The notes: generated by a model not told the origin, from the sequence alone. Shown: positions 35,456 through 45,408, counted from the first letter of the stretch. The stretch is 64,000 bases of DNA from Pseudomonas fluorescens HK44 (GCF_000217955.3 NZ_AFOY02000015.1:1302001-1366000); one strand, 5' to 3'. Made by a program: numbers and translations.

Positions 35456-36481
35456 TCAGTTGAAACCGCTGGTGGAGATAAAATCGACATCGGTTTTCGG
35501 CTCGCCGCGCATCAACAGTTCAATAACCTGATTGAGCGTGCGTCCTTCAAACAGGATCGCATGCAAACCGGCGACCAACGGCATGTAAACCCCGACTTCC
35601 TGGGCCTTGGCCTTGAGTACCTTGAGGGTGTTGACGCCTTCGGCGACCTCACCAAGACTCGTCACCGCCTCTTCCAGGCTCATGCCCTGGCCAAGGGCAA
35701 AACCAACCTGATAGTTGCGGCTTTTCGGTGACGAACAGGTGACGATCAGGTCGCCCACCCCGGCCAGCCCCAGAAACGTCATCGGGTTGGCGCCCTGATT
35801 CACCGCAAAGCGGGTCATTTCCGCCAATGCCCGGGTGATCAACATGCTCTTGGTGTTTTCGCCCATGCCCAACGCCACCGCCATGCCGGCGATGATCGCG
35901 TAGACGTTTTTCAGTGCCCCGCCCAGTTCCACGCCATAACGGTCGGCACTGGCGTACACGCGAAACGTCCGACCATGCAACGCCGCCTGAACCCGCTGAC
36001 AGAGCTCTTCGTCTTCACTGGCGACCACTGTGGCCGTCAACGCATGTTCGGCCACTTCACGGGCCAGGTTCGGCCCGGAGAGCACGCCGATGCGCGCTTG
36101 CGGAGCGATTTCCTGAAGAATTTCGCTCATCAGCTTGAAGGTGTGGGCCTCGATGCCTTTGGTCAGGCTCACCAGCAACTTGCCGCTCAGGCGCTCGGCA
36201 TAGGGCGCGAGCACCGAACGCAGGGCGTTGGAAGGCAGTGCGACGAAACTGAGGTCGCAGTCATTGAGGGTGGCGAGCAAGTCGGTGACCGGCTCCACCG
36301 CCGGGTGAACCTTGATGCCCTTGAGGTAGCGTGGATTCTCGCGGTTGACCCGAATGGCCTCGGCCTGTTCAGGGTCGCGCATCCACTGCCGGACCTGATG
36401 ACCGTTTTCGGCCAGCAAATTAGCCACGGCGGTACCAAAACTTCCGCCTCCCAGGACCGCAATCGGGCGCTGTTCAGTCAT
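35456..36481 (-). CDS. gpsA: Glycerol-3-phosphate dehydrogenase [NAD(P)+]
   Basis: 341 residues. Makes sn-glycerol 3-phosphate for phospholipids. NAD(P) binding is at GGGSFGTAVANLLA (11-24) and the catalytic lysine is K191 in GGALKNVYAI, with LAGVGDLIVTC later. The start at 36481 (MTEQRPIAVLG) gives the normal length. Near fabA/fabB this is the usual Pseudomonas context. Confidence 0.96.
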   Translation of the reverse strand: MTEQRPIAVLGGGSFGTAVANLLAENGHQVRQWMRDPEQAEAIRVNRENPRYLKGIKVHPAVEPVTDLLATLNDCDLSFVALPSNALRSVLAPYAERLSGKLLVSLTKGIEAHTFKLMSEILQEIAPQARIGVLSGPNLAREVAEHALTATVVASEDEELCQRVQAALHGRTFRVYASADRYGVELGGALKNVYAIIAGMAVALGMGENTKSMLITRALAEMTRFAVNQGANPMTFLGLAGVGDLIVTCSSPKSRNYQVGFALGQGMSLEEAVTSLGEVAEGVNTLKVLKAKAQEVGVYMPLVAGLHAILFEGRTLNQVIELLMRGEPKTDVDFISTSGFN

Positions 36482-36677
36482 ATGCAATCCGTTAATCCAT
36501 ACCAGTGGCGATAGCCGCATTATACGGAGCGGTCCAGCGTCGGCCAGCCCCTCGATCAATTAGCGGCACTTGTAGTAAGCAGACATGCAAAACCTTGGAA
36601 AATGCCGGCATCGTGACTGGAAAACTCGAACGGCTCGGTTAACATGCGCAGCAATTAACTGCGATCAAGGCCGTACC

Positions 36678-38801
36678 GTGTCCGTTGGCCCTCCCCACCT
36701 TCGCTCCTCGCTGGTTCTGGCGCTGATGCTCTGCGACCCGCTGTTGGCCGATGATCTGTTTCTCGATAATGCCGAGCTCCCCCAGGTATTGACTGCCACC
36801 CGATTGAAACAGTCGCCGGCCGCCGTGCCCGGAAGCATGACGGTAATCGACAGCGAACTGATCAAGGCCAGCGGTGCCCGCGACATCAGCCAATTACTGC
36901 GGCTGGTGCCGGGGATGATGGTCGGGAACGTCAGCGGCAACCAGGCAGCGGTGAACTATCACGGCACCAACGCCAGCGAAGCGCGACGCATGCAAGTGTT
37001 GATCGACGGCCGCTCGGTGTACCGCGCCGGTCTGGCGACCGTGGACTGGAGCGACATTCCGGTGGCCATGGAGGACATCGAGCGCATCGAGGTGTTCCGT
37101 GGCCCAAACACCGTCAGCTATGGCGCCAACGCGCTGATGGCAGTCGTCAACATCATCACCCGCGCACCGGCCAACAGCCACGGCACGCGGCTGAAAGTCA
37201 CCCGCGGTGAGCGCGGGATCAACGACTGGTACGCCAGCCAGGGCACCGGCTGGGTGACCGGCGACCTGCGTTTGTCGATGTCCGGCCAGGAAGACCACGG
37301 TTTCGACTCGAACCGACTGGGAGCGGACTACCGCGACAGTCGCCGCTTGAACCGCGTCAACCTGGCCGTCAGCCAGACGCTCAACGAGCAGCAAAGCATC
37401 GATTGGCAACTGAATGCCAAAGACGGCACCAACCAACGACCTTATACCTACCGCCCGGTGTTTTCCGGGATTACCTCGGCGGGCGACAACGCTGACGTGA
37501 GAGCCAGGGATTATGCCGGTTCGTTGCGCTGGAACCTGGAGATCAACCCGGATCACAGCCTTTACGTCCAGGGTTCGGCGCAGCACTGGGATCGTCAGCA
37601 GGTCTGGCGCGCCTGCGACGCCGAAGTGTCCTTCAGCCCGGAACTCACCCAACTCTGGCAGCTCAACCCCAACTATACCGAGCGCCTGGCACGGCACATG
37701 GAAAGCTATACCGACACCGGTGCACCGAATAGCACGCCGGTCGAGCAGGCACTGGCCAACCAGGTGCTTGATCAATGGAAAGGTGGCGCCAAACGCACGG
37801 TTTGCGGTGACGTCGACCAGAGCGCCCGCGAGTCGCGCTACGACCTTGAATTGCAGGACACCCTGAGTCTCTCCGACAGCCTGCGGCTGGTCAGCGGCAT
37901 GAACTATCGATACGACCGGGTCGACTCCGAAACGTACTTCAATGGCACCCACGACGACTCCATCTGGCGGTTGTTCGGCCAACTGGAGTGGCGTGCCACC
38001 GAGCACTGGCTGTTGCAAGGCGGTGCGATGTATGAAAAGACCCAATTGATTGGCGACTCGCTCACCCCGCGCGTGGCAATCAACTACCTGATCAACCCGC
38101 GCCACGGCCTGCGTGCGGTGTATTCGGAGGCCATCCGCTCACCCGACATGTTCGAGAACAACGTCAACTGGAGTTATCAGGTGACCAACCTCAGCCCTGG
38201 TGCCTACGGTCAGTCCAGTGCCCGTTACTTCGTCAACACCCGGGGTCCCGGCGACCTCGCTCAAGAGCACATGCGCTCGCGCGAACTGGGGTATAACGGC
38301 TTCTTCGCTGACGTCGGGTTGAACGTCGACGTGAAACTGTTCTACGACGAAATCACTGACATGATCAGCGAGCCGCTGCGCAACAACCAGTTCATTGCCA
38401 GTAACGCCAACACCTCACGCTTCAGCGGCACTGAAACTCAGCTTGACTGGCGAGTCAGCGCCGCCGACCGGCTGCGCCTGACCTACGCCTATGTCGATGC
38501 CACGGCCAGTAACCCTCTGGATGAACAATTCAGCGCACGCAACAGCGGTTCTGTCGGTTGGCTACGTGATTGGGGCAATGGCTGGAACAGCGCACTGTTC
38601 TACTATGGCGACGACGCACTCAATGGCTACCGCTTCGAACGTGTCGACACACGCGTCGCCAAACGCATTGCGCTGGGCAAGGCCAACCTCGAACTGGCCG
38701 GCATCCTCCAACAACGCCTCGACAACCAGCCGACCACCTTCGCCGACAACAACTATGACTCGCGCCATGTGCTCTACTTCAACGCCGAGTTAGAGTTCTG
38801 A
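36678..38801 (+). CDS. TonB-dependent outer-membrane receptor
   Basis: 707 residues from GTG 36678 (AAGG upstream). A signal peptide (SSLVLALMLCDPLLA) is followed by the plug domain (LPQVLTATRLKQSPAAVPGSMTV, QVLIDGRSVY, VFRGPNTVSYGANALMAVVNIIT) and a C-terminal beta barrel ending ...LYFNAELEF with terminal Phe. A Cys-containing extracellular loop (WRACDAEVS ... TVCGDVDQ) is present. The substrate is unknown. The stop is one base from the next gene, so receptor, binding protein and hybrid kinase form one operon. Confidence 0.92.
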   Translation: MSVGPPHLRSSLVLALMLCDPLLADDLFLDNAELPQVLTATRLKQSPAAVPGSMTVIDSELIKASGARDISQLLRLVPGMMVGNVSGNQAAVNYHGTNASEARRMQVLIDGRSVYRAGLATVDWSDIPVAMEDIERIEVFRGPNTVSYGANALMAVVNIITRAPANSHGTRLKVTRGERGINDWYASQGTGWVTGDLRLSMSGQEDHGFDSNRLGADYRDSRRLNRVNLAVSQTLNEQQSIDWQLNAKDGTNQRPYTYRPVFSGITSAGDNADVRARDYAGSLRWNLEINPDHSLYVQGSAQHWDRQQVWRACDAEVSFSPELTQLWQLNPNYTERLARHMESYTDTGAPNSTPVEQALANQVLDQWKGGAKRTVCGDVDQSARESRYDLELQDTLSLSDSLRLVSGMNYRYDRVDSETYFNGTHDDSIWRLFGQLEWRATEHWLLQGGAMYEKTQLIGDSLTPRVAINYLINPRHGLRAVYSEAIRSPDMFENNVNWSYQVTNLSPGAYGQSSARYFVNTRGPGDLAQEHMRSRELGYNGFFADVGLNVDVKLFYDEITDMISEPLRNNQFIASNANTSRFSGTETQLDWRVSAADRLRLTYAYVDATASNPLDEQFSARNSGSVGWLRDWGNGWNSALFYYGDDALNGYRFERVDTRVAKRIALGKANLELAGILQQRLDNQPTTFADNNYDSRHVLYFNAELEF

Positions 38802-38802
38802 C

Positions 38803-39732
38803 ATGGGCCTCATCCAGACACGCACCCGCTCCCCCCGAAGCCGCCGGCCTTGGGTTTGGGGACTGTTGCTTGTCTGCCTGGGCAGTTTGCCCGTGCGCGC
38901 TGCCGACGTGTTGCTGACCGGCGCCGAAGACAGCCCCGGCGTGCAGGCCTTTACCCGCGCCCTCGCCAAGCAGCGCCCCGAAGACACGGTACGCTTCGCA
39001 CGCCTTGCCGACCTCCCCGCGCCATCCCGGTTACCCGACGCGACCCGACTGATCCTGCTCGACCTGCCGAGCCTCGACTGGCGCCTGCAAGACAACCAGG
39101 GGCCGGCGACGCTGGTGCTGCGCATCAGCCGCCTGCAAGCCAATCAGCGCTTGGGCACGACCCTCCCCCTGCGCCTGAGCCTGCTGTGGAGTGATCCACC
39201 GCTGAGCCGCCAACTTCGCCTGATCCAGACCCTGTTGCCGCAAGTACGACGGGTTGGCGTGCTGTACGGGATGAACAGCGAGTTTCTGCTCAAGGAACTG
39301 CACCGCGCCGCACACCGGCAGGGACTGGAAATCGTCGCCGAACGCTGGGACAACACGAGTGACAGCCGACCTTTGCAGGCGCTGCTGAAAAATAGCGACG
39401 TACTGTTGGGGCTCGACGACCCCGACGTGTACAACCCCAAAACCGCCAAGAATCTGCTGCTCAGCAGCTATGGCCGACAGCGTGCGTTGATCGGCCCCAA
39501 CGCCGGGTTCGTCAAGGCTGGCAGCCTGGCCAGCACCTACAGCGATCAGAGCGATTGGCTGGCCATTCTCGATAACTTGCTTGACCGCCCGCCGGCCAGC
39601 TGGCCACGCACTCTCTATCCACAGCGCTTCAAGGTGTTAAGTAACCCGCAAGTCGCTCGTTCCTTGGGCATCGAACAGATCGACCCCACGGCTGTTGCAA
39701 CACAGTTGGCCGAAGGAGAAAACCGCCCATGA
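38803..39732 (+). CDS. Periplasmic ABC-type substrate-binding-like protein
   Basis: 309 residues. A signal peptide (WVWGLLLVCLGSLPVRAADV) precedes a Rossmann-like two-lobe fold with VLLTGAEDSPGVQAFTRAL and RRVGVLYGMNSEFLLKEL, resembling the ABC_sub_bind (PF04392) group. There is no permease or ATPase nearby, so it may present a ligand to the kinase encoded next (4-bp overlap) rather than feed a transporter (inference). Confidence 0.8.
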   Translation: MGLIQTRTRSPRSRRPWVWGLLLVCLGSLPVRAADVLLTGAEDSPGVQAFTRALAKQRPEDTVRFARLADLPAPSRLPDATRLILLDLPSLDWRLQDNQGPATLVLRISRLQANQRLGTTLPLRLSLLWSDPPLSRQLRLIQTLLPQVRRVGVLYGMNSEFLLKELHRAAHRQGLEIVAERWDNTSDSRPLQALLKNSDVLLGLDDPDVYNPKTAKNLLLSSYGRQRALIGPNAGFVKAGSLASTYSDQSDWLAILDNLLDRPPASWPRTLYPQRFKVLSNPQVARSLGIEQIDPTAVATQLAEGENRP

Positions 39733-41624
39733 ACCTGCGCCGCCATTGGGGCATCAATACCCGTACCCAGATCATCAGCCTCGGCCCGGCGCTGCTGCTG
39801 ACGTTGCTGCTGATCAGTTTCTTTACCGTCGTACGAATTCAGGATTTGCGCCAGGAGCTCAACCACACCGGCCAACTGATCGCCAATCAACTGGCCCCGG
39901 CCACCGAGTACGGGGTGATCTCCGGCAACAATGAGGTGCTCGAAAGCCTGATGAAGGCCTCGCTGACAACGCCGCACGTGCGTTTTCTCGAGGTGCAGGA
40001 CAACGTCAACAAGGTGTTGGTGCACGTCGAGCAGCCCTCGGAAAACCTCCAGCGCTCGCAACAGGTCGAAGTGTTTCAAGCACCGGTGCGCTTGCAACGG
40101 ATCAGGCTCAGCGACGATTTCCTGCAGGGGCCGCCACCCGCTATCGGTCCCTCCGAAGACTATTTGGGGCAAGTCGTCGTCGGCATGTCCAACGATGCCT
40201 TCAGCCAGCGACAACAGGAGATCCTGCTCAAGGCCGCGATCCTCGCACTGTTCGCCCTGCTCTTTACCTTTGTGCTGGCCCGGCGCCTGGCTGCCAGCCT
40301 GTCAGAGCCCATCAGCGCCATGGGCAATGCGGTGAAGGCGATTCAGCAAGGCGACTACAAAAAACCGCTGCCGATCGTCGACGATGCCGAACTGGGCGAC
40401 CTGTCGCGCCACATCAACAACCTCGCCGATGGCCTTGAACTCGCCAGCCGCGAACAGCATCAGGCCATGGCGCAACTGATCCAGACCCGCGAAGAAGCGG
40501 AAAAGGCCAACAGCGCCAAATCCGATTTCCTGGCGATGATGAGCCATGAGTTGCGCACGCCGATGAATGGCGTGCTGGGCATGCTGCAACTGCTCGAAAC
40601 CACCGACATGACCGAGGAGCAGATCGAGTACGCCGCGCTGGCCTCGGAGTCCACCGAGCACTTGCTCAAGGTCATCAACGACATTCTCGACTTCTCGCGC
40701 ATCGAGCGCTCGGCCCTGGAGCTGGAGCACATCCCGTTCAACCTCGCCGAGCTGATCAACAGCTGCGCCCAGGCTTTCCAGCACAGTGCGGTGCAACGCG
40801 GTCTGAACCTGGAGCTGCGGATTGCGGACGACATGCAGGCCTTGCAGGTACAGGGCGACCCGACCCGGATCCGGCAGATCCTGGTCAACCTGATCGGCAA
40901 TGCCTTGAAGTTCACCGAGAAAGGCCGGGTAACCATTGAACCGCAATGGCAATCGCTGGACCACGAACTGCTGTGGTTCACCTGCTCCGTGCGCGACAGC
41001 GGAATTGGCATTTCGGCGCAAAGCCTGGAGCTGATGTTCAACGCCTTCCAGCAGGCCGACAGCTCGATCTCCCGACGCTACGGCGGCACCGGCCTGGGTC
41101 TGCCGATTGCGCGCACGCTGGCCGAGCGGATGGGCGGCACACTGCGCGCCCAGAGCGAGGAGGGACGGGGCTCGGTGTTCACCCTGGAAATTCCGCTGGC
41201 GCTGTCCAGGCAGACACTGCCGACCCTGGCCCCGCGCATGCCTGCCGGCAACGACCACGGCGAGGGACGCAACGTACTGCTGGTGGAAGACAATCCGGTG
41301 AATCAGACCGTCATCGAAGCGATGCTGCGCAGTCTGGGCTTTACTGTCAGCGTCGCCACCGACGGCGTGCAGGCGGTACGCAGTGCCGAGAGCCTGATTT
41401 TCGAGGCGATTTTGATGGATTGCCGGCTGCCGGTCATCGATGGTTACGAAGCCACCCGGCAGATCCGCCAACTGCCCGGCTGCACCAACCTGCCCATCAT
41501 CGCCCTGACGGCCAACGCGTTGCAGGGTGACCGCGAGGCCTGCCTGTCGGCGGGGATGAACGATTATCTGGCCAAACCTTTCAAACGCGCTGATCTGCAG
41601 CAAATTCTGCAACGTTGGGTGTAG
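39729..41624 (+). CDS. Hybrid sensor histidine kinase (PA1611-like)
   Basis: 631 residues. TM1 is at about 15-37, a periplasmic sensor follows (38-165), TM2 is at about 167-190, then HAMP, HisKA with H273 (FLAMMSHELRTPMNGVLGM), an ATPase domain (NALKF, DSGIGI, GTGLGL) and a C-terminal receiver with acceptor Asp near 564 (ILMDCRLPVIDGYEA). Position next to fabA-fabB matches P. aeruginosa PA1611, known to act with HptB and RetS in the Gac/Rsm network. There is no Hpt domain, so an external one is needed. Good GGAG ribosome site. Confidence 0.92.
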   Translation: MNLRRHWGINTRTQIISLGPALLLTLLLISFFTVVRIQDLRQELNHTGQLIANQLAPATEYGVISGNNEVLESLMKASLTTPHVRFLEVQDNVNKVLVHVEQPSENLQRSQQVEVFQAPVRLQRIRLSDDFLQGPPPAIGPSEDYLGQVVVGMSNDAFSQRQQEILLKAAILALFALLFTFVLARRLAASLSEPISAMGNAVKAIQQGDYKKPLPIVDDAELGDLSRHINNLADGLELASREQHQAMAQLIQTREEAEKANSAKSDFLAMMSHELRTPMNGVLGMLQLLETTDMTEEQIEYAALASESTEHLLKVINDILDFSRIERSALELEHIPFNLAELINSCAQAFQHSAVQRGLNLELRIADDMQALQVQGDPTRIRQILVNLIGNALKFTEKGRVTIEPQWQSLDHELLWFTCSVRDSGIGISAQSLELMFNAFQQADSSISRRYGGTGLGLPIARTLAERMGGTLRAQSEEGRGSVFTLEIPLALSRQTLPTLAPRMPAGNDHGEGRNVLLVEDNPVNQTVIEAMLRSLGFTVSVATDGVQAVRSAESLIFEAILMDCRLPVIDGYEATRQIRQLPGCTNLPIIALTANALQGDREACLSAGMNDYLAKPFKRADLQQILQRWV

Positions 41625-41689
41625 TAACGCAGAGTGATCGACCATCTGCGACTGGCGTGAAAGGCGAAAGTGCGGCAGTCTTAGGCACC

Positions 41690-41718
41690 TTGACAGCTCG
41701 GAATCGGGCTTGAAAAAT
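41690..41718 (+). promoter_or_regulatory. Candidate fabAB promoter
   Basis: TTGACA (41690-41695), 17-bp spacer, weak AAAAAT (41713-41718), about 155 bp before fabA. Downstream are a TCGAAGC/GCTTCGA inverted repeat (about 41802-41821) and a TGCACAAGTGTACA-like element, possible regulator sites in the leader. Confidence 0.5.
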
Positions 41719-41873
41719 AATTTCAGTGCACAAGTGTACATTCATGTCCCTTGTGCTGTGACTTTCACCACAACGCAATAGTCTATGAGTAGGCTGCCGG
41801 TTCGAAGCATGAACGCTTCGATCGGCCGGGAAGATTTGCCCCACCTGCCGCATGGGACTATTGAGGAGCTCGC

Positions 41874-42389
41874 ATGACCAAACAAAACGCCTTTACCCGG
41901 GAAGACCTGCTGCGCTGCAGTCGCGGTGAGCTGTTCGGCCCTGGTAACGCGCAACTGCCCGCCCCGAACATGCTGATGGTGGATCGCATCACTCATATCA
42001 GCGAAGAGGGTGGCAAGTACGGCAAAGGTGAATTGGTCGCCGAGCTGGATATCACTCCGGACCTGTGGTTCTTCGCCTGCCACTTCGAAGGTGACCCGGT
42101 GATGCCGGGCTGCCTGGGCCTCGACGCCATGTGGCAGCTGGTCGGTTTCTTCCTCGGCTGGCAAGGCCTGCCGGGCCGCGGTCGCGCCCTGGGTTCGGGC
42201 GAAGTGAAATTCTTTGGCCAGGTTCTGCCGACCGCCAAAAAAGTTACCTATAACATTCAGATCAAACGCGTCCTGAAAGGCAAGCTGAACCTGGCCATTG
42301 CCGATGGTTCGGTCAGCGTCGACGGCCGCGAGATCTACACCGCCGAAGGCCTTCGGGTCGGCGTATTCACATCCACTGACAACTTCTAA
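41874..42389 (+). CDS. fabA: 3-hydroxydecanoyl-ACP dehydratase/isomerase
   Basis: 171 residues. It dehydrates 3-hydroxydecanoyl-ACP and isomerises trans-2- to cis-3-decenoyl-ACP, starting unsaturated fatty-acid synthesis. Catalytic H70 and D84 lie in FFACHFEGDPVMPGCLGLDAMW. A GAGGAG site precedes the ATG. It is followed after 11 bases by fabB. Confidence 0.98.
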   Translation: MTKQNAFTREDLLRCSRGELFGPGNAQLPAPNMLMVDRITHISEEGGKYGKGELVAELDITPDLWFFACHFEGDPVMPGCLGLDAMWQLVGFFLGWQGLPGRGRALGSGEVKFFGQVLPTAKKVTYNIQIKRVLKGKLNLAIADGSVSVDGREIYTAEGLRVGVFTSTDNF

Positions 42390-42400
42390 GGGTTATCCGC

Positions 42401-43621
42401 ATGCGCCGCGTCGTTATCACTGGTCTGGGCATTGTTTCGTGCCTGGGCAATGACAAAGAGACCGTCTCCGCTAACCTGCGTGCAAGCCGCCCTGGCATCC
42501 GGTTCAACCCGGAATATGCCGAAATGGGTCTGCGTAGCCAGGTTTCCGGCTCCATTGACCTGCCACTCGAAGAGTTGATCGATCGCAAGATCTATCGCTT
42601 CGTCGGCCACGCGGCGGCTTACGCCTACCTGGCCATGAAAGACGCCATTGCCGACTCCGGCCTGACCGAAGAGCAGGTTTCCAACCCGCGCACCGGCCTG
42701 ATCGCCGGTTCCGGTGGCGCATCGACCCTGAACCAGATGGAAGCGCTGGACATCCTGCGCGAAAAAGGCGTCAAGCGCGTCGGCCCATACCGCGTAACGC
42801 GGACCATGAGCAGCACGGTTTCCGCTTGCCTGGCCACGCCATTCAAGATCAAGGGCCTGAACTACTCCATCGCTTCTGCCTGCGCCACCAGTGCTCACTG
42901 CATCGGCAACGCCATGGAACAGATCCAGATGGGCAAGCAGGACGTCGTGTTCGCCGGCGGTGGTGAAGAAGAGCATTGGAGCCAATCGTTCCTGTTCGAC
43001 GCCATGGGCGCACTGTCCAGCCAGTACAACGAGACACCGGAAAAAGCTTCCCGTGCCTACGACGCCAAGCGTGACGGTTTTGTCATCGCCGGCGGTGGCG
43101 GCATGGTCGTGGTCGAAGAGCTGGAACACGCTCTGGCCCGTGGCGCGAAGATCTACGCGGAAATCGTCGGCTACGGCGCGACTTCCGACGGCTACGACAT
43201 GGTCGCGCCAAGCGGCGAAGGCGCCATCCGCTGCATGCAGATGGCCATGTCCACCGTCGACACGCCGATCGACTACCTGAACACCCACGGCACTTCGACT
43301 CCGGTCGGCGACGTCGCGGAAATGAAAGGCGTGCGTGAAGTCTTCGGCGACAAGGCTCCGGCCATCAGCTCCACCAAGAGCCTGTCGGGTCACTCCCTGG
43401 GCGCCGCCGGCGTTCACGAAGCGATCTACTGCATGCTGATGATGGAAGGCAACTTCATGGCAGGTTCTGCCAACATCGAAGAACTGGACCCGGAAGTGGC
43501 TGACATGCCAATCCTGACCAAGACTCGCGAAGACGCCACCATCAATACCGTGATGAGCAACAGCTTCGGCTTCGGCGGCACCAACGCCACCCTGGTCCTG
43601 AAGCGCTGGCAGGGCAAGTAA
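42401..43621 (+). CDS. fabB: 3-oxoacyl-ACP synthase I
   Basis: 406 residues. Elongates cis-3-decenoyl-ACP in the FabA-FabB route. C161 (SACATSAH), His in LNTHGTST, Lys in STKSLSGH and His in the same motif form the active site. A close paralogue lies at 9097-10359. The operon ends in a strong terminator 25 bases downstream. Confidence 0.98.
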   Translation: MRRVVITGLGIVSCLGNDKETVSANLRASRPGIRFNPEYAEMGLRSQVSGSIDLPLEELIDRKIYRFVGHAAAYAYLAMKDAIADSGLTEEQVSNPRTGLIAGSGGASTLNQMEALDILREKGVKRVGPYRVTRTMSSTVSACLATPFKIKGLNYSIASACATSAHCIGNAMEQIQMGKQDVVFAGGGEEEHWSQSFLFDAMGALSSQYNETPEKASRAYDAKRDGFVIAGGGGMVVVEELEHALARGAKIYAEIVGYGATSDGYDMVAPSGEGAIRCMQMAMSTVDTPIDYLNTHGTSTPVGDVAEMKGVREVFGDKAPAISSTKSLSGHSLGAAGVHEAIYCMLMMEGNFMAGSANIEELDPEVADMPILTKTREDATINTVMSNSFGFGGTNATLVLKRWQGK

Positions 43622-43644
43622 GCCCCGCTGCTTCGCTGCACATG

Positions 43645-43676
43645 AAAACGCCCCGACTGGTTCGGGGCGTTTTTTA
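43645..43676 (+). terminator. fabB terminator
   Basis: Stem AACGCCCCGA/TTCGGGGCGTT with CTGG loop, followed by a T-run; a canonical rho-independent terminator. Confidence 0.93.
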
Positions 43677-43709
43677 TTGGGCGTTTACAAAGGTAGACCA
43701 GGTCGTCTT

Positions 43710-43793
43710 CATCGCGAGCAAGCTTTGCTCCTACAGATCACACGGACCGTAGGAGCGGGGGGGGGGGGCGCCCAGCCCTTGCCCGCGATTGCA
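43710..43793. repeat. Degenerate REPIN containing a 12-G tract
   Basis: Left REP ATCGCGAGCAAGCTTTGCTC (43711 on) and right half CCGTAGGAGC followed by twelve G (43757-43768), then CTTGCCCGCGATTG. The G-run replaces the usual REP centre. It lies about 130 bp before the OsmC gene. Confidence 0.65.
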
Positions 43794-43898
43794 CTGCCAT
43801 GATTTCAACCTGAGTGGAACACCTGAATCACTGGATGCTCTATAACTGCAAGGTCTATTTCTGACGCACACTCTTTCTTACTGCCCATGAGGTTTGTC

Positions 43899-44315
43899 AT
43901 GACCATTACCGTCAATACCGAATCCAGCAAAGGTTTTCGTCACAGCATCCAGATCGACGACCATCAACTCTTCGCCGACGTGCCCACAGCCTTCGGTGGC
44001 GAAGGTTCCGCACCAGAACCCCACGATTACTTCGATGCAGCCCTGGGAGCCTGCAAGGCTCTGACCCTCAAGCTCTACGCACAGAAAAAGGAAATCCCGC
44101 TGACTGGCGTCACGGTCGAGGTCAAACACGACAATAGCCAGGAGCAGAAAGGCAAATACGCCCTGCACGTCAAACTGACCCTCAAAGGCGTACTCACCGA
44201 CGCCCAGCGTGAAGAGCTGCACCGCGTGGCCGACCGCTGCCCGATTCACAAGCTGATGACCACCAGCGAAGTGACCATCGAAACCCACCTGTCTGAAGGC
44301 GCCTTCAGCCAATAG
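43899..44315 (+). CDS. OsmC-family protein
   Basis: 138 residues. The OsmC/Ohr fold is indicated by the conserved cysteines C52 in ALGACKALTLKLYA and C111 in VADRCPIHKLM, the pair that reduces organic hydroperoxides. The ATG at 43899 has GAGG 7 bases upstream; an upstream ATG at 43887 is worse. It may be cotranscribed with the pirin gene 62 bases downstream. Confidence 0.9.
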   Translation: MTITVNTESSKGFRHSIQIDDHQLFADVPTAFGGEGSAPEPHDYFDAALGACKALTLKLYAQKKEIPLTGVTVEVKHDNSQEQKGKYALHVKLTLKGVLTDAQREELHRVADRCPIHKLMTTSEVTIETHLSEGAFSQ

Positions 44316-44377
44316 CGGCAAGCACAGGCTGTGCGGGTTATGCTCAGCAGCATCACTCGTACAGCCTGGAATGCACC

Positions 44378-45238
44378 ATGATCAGTCCGCTCGTGATCCG
44401 CCCACGCACCGAAGATGTCGAAGGCCAACCGATCCTGCGCCCGCTGCCGTCGGCTCAATGCCGCAGTGTCGGGCCTTTCGTGTTTTTCGATCACATGCTT
44501 GAAACCCGCTATCCGGCAGGCCAAGGCATGAACATCCGCCAACATCCGCACATCGGCCTGTCCACCCTCACCTACCTGTTCGAAGGCGAACTCCAGCACA
44601 AGGACAGTCTGGGCTCTGATCAGATTGTGAAACCGGGTGACGTCAGCTGGATGACCGCAGGCAGTGCGATTGCACACGTGGAGCGCACACCGAAAGCGCT
44701 GTGGGATACCGACTTCAAGATGCACGGCCTGCAAATCTGGCTGGCCTCCCCCAAAGAGCGCGAACAAGGTCCCGGCCATTACAGCCATCATCCCGCCGCC
44801 AGCCTGCCGGTCAGCGATAACCTTGGGGTGAAGATCAGGATGATTGCCGGCAAAGGCTTTTGCCTGGAGTCACCGGTGCCGGTGCTTTCCCCGACGTTGT
44901 ACGCAGAGCTTGAGCTGAAAACGGCGACGACCTTGCTGATTCCCACCGAACATGAAGAACGCGCCCTTTACGTGCTGGACGGTGACGCTCAACTCAATGG
45001 CGAGCCGATTGAACCGCACTCGCTGGTAGTGCTGCCTGCCGGGGAAGAAATGGACCTGTTCGCCGAAAGCGATTGCCACGCCATGCTGTTTGGCGGCGCG
45101 CCCATGGACGGACCGCGCCGGATCAACTGGAACTTCGTCGCCAGCGATCCAGCGGTGATCGAGGAGGCCCGCCGACGCTGGGCGGCCAGGGATTGGCCGA
45201 CCGTGCCGGGTGAGAGCGAGCGGATCGAGTTACCTTAA
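44378..45238 (+). CDS. Pirin-family protein
   Basis: 286 residues, bicupin. The N-terminal cupin has the metal ligands in IRQHPHIGLSTLTYLFEGELQ-type spacing and HVERTP; the C-terminal half is the second cupin domain. Some pirins are quercetinases or redox sensors; the role here is unknown. A REP and the second IS1111-type element follow. Confidence 0.9.
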   Translation: MISPLVIRPRTEDVEGQPILRPLPSAQCRSVGPFVFFDHMLETRYPAGQGMNIRQHPHIGLSTLTYLFEGELQHKDSLGSDQIVKPGDVSWMTAGSAIAHVERTPKALWDTDFKMHGLQIWLASPKEREQGPGHYSHHPAASLPVSDNLGVKIRMIAGKGFCLESPVPVLSPTLYAELELKTATTLLIPTEHEERALYVLDGDAQLNGEPIEPHSLVVLPAGEEMDLFAESDCHAMLFGGAPMDGPRRINWNFVASDPAVIEEARRRWAARDWPTVPGESERIELP

Positions 45239-45262
45239 GATCTTTGGCGCTAGCTAGATCGC

Positions 45263-45288
45263 CATCGCGAGCAGGCTCGCTCCCACAC
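45263..45288. repeat. REP, left half of a REPIN split by the IS
   Basis: CATCGCGAGCAGGCTCGCTC and following CCACA. Its inverted partner lies at 46682-46720 on the far side of the IS1111-type element. Confidence 0.8.
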
Positions 45289-45408
45289 TGGAATGGCGTC
45301 GACCGTTAATCCTGTGTACGACTCGGTCAAATAATGAAATGGCTACCCCCGCCGCCCCCTGTGATCGCCCACTAAGCTTTCGCAGGGGGCTCATCGGAGA
45401 CCGTTGCC

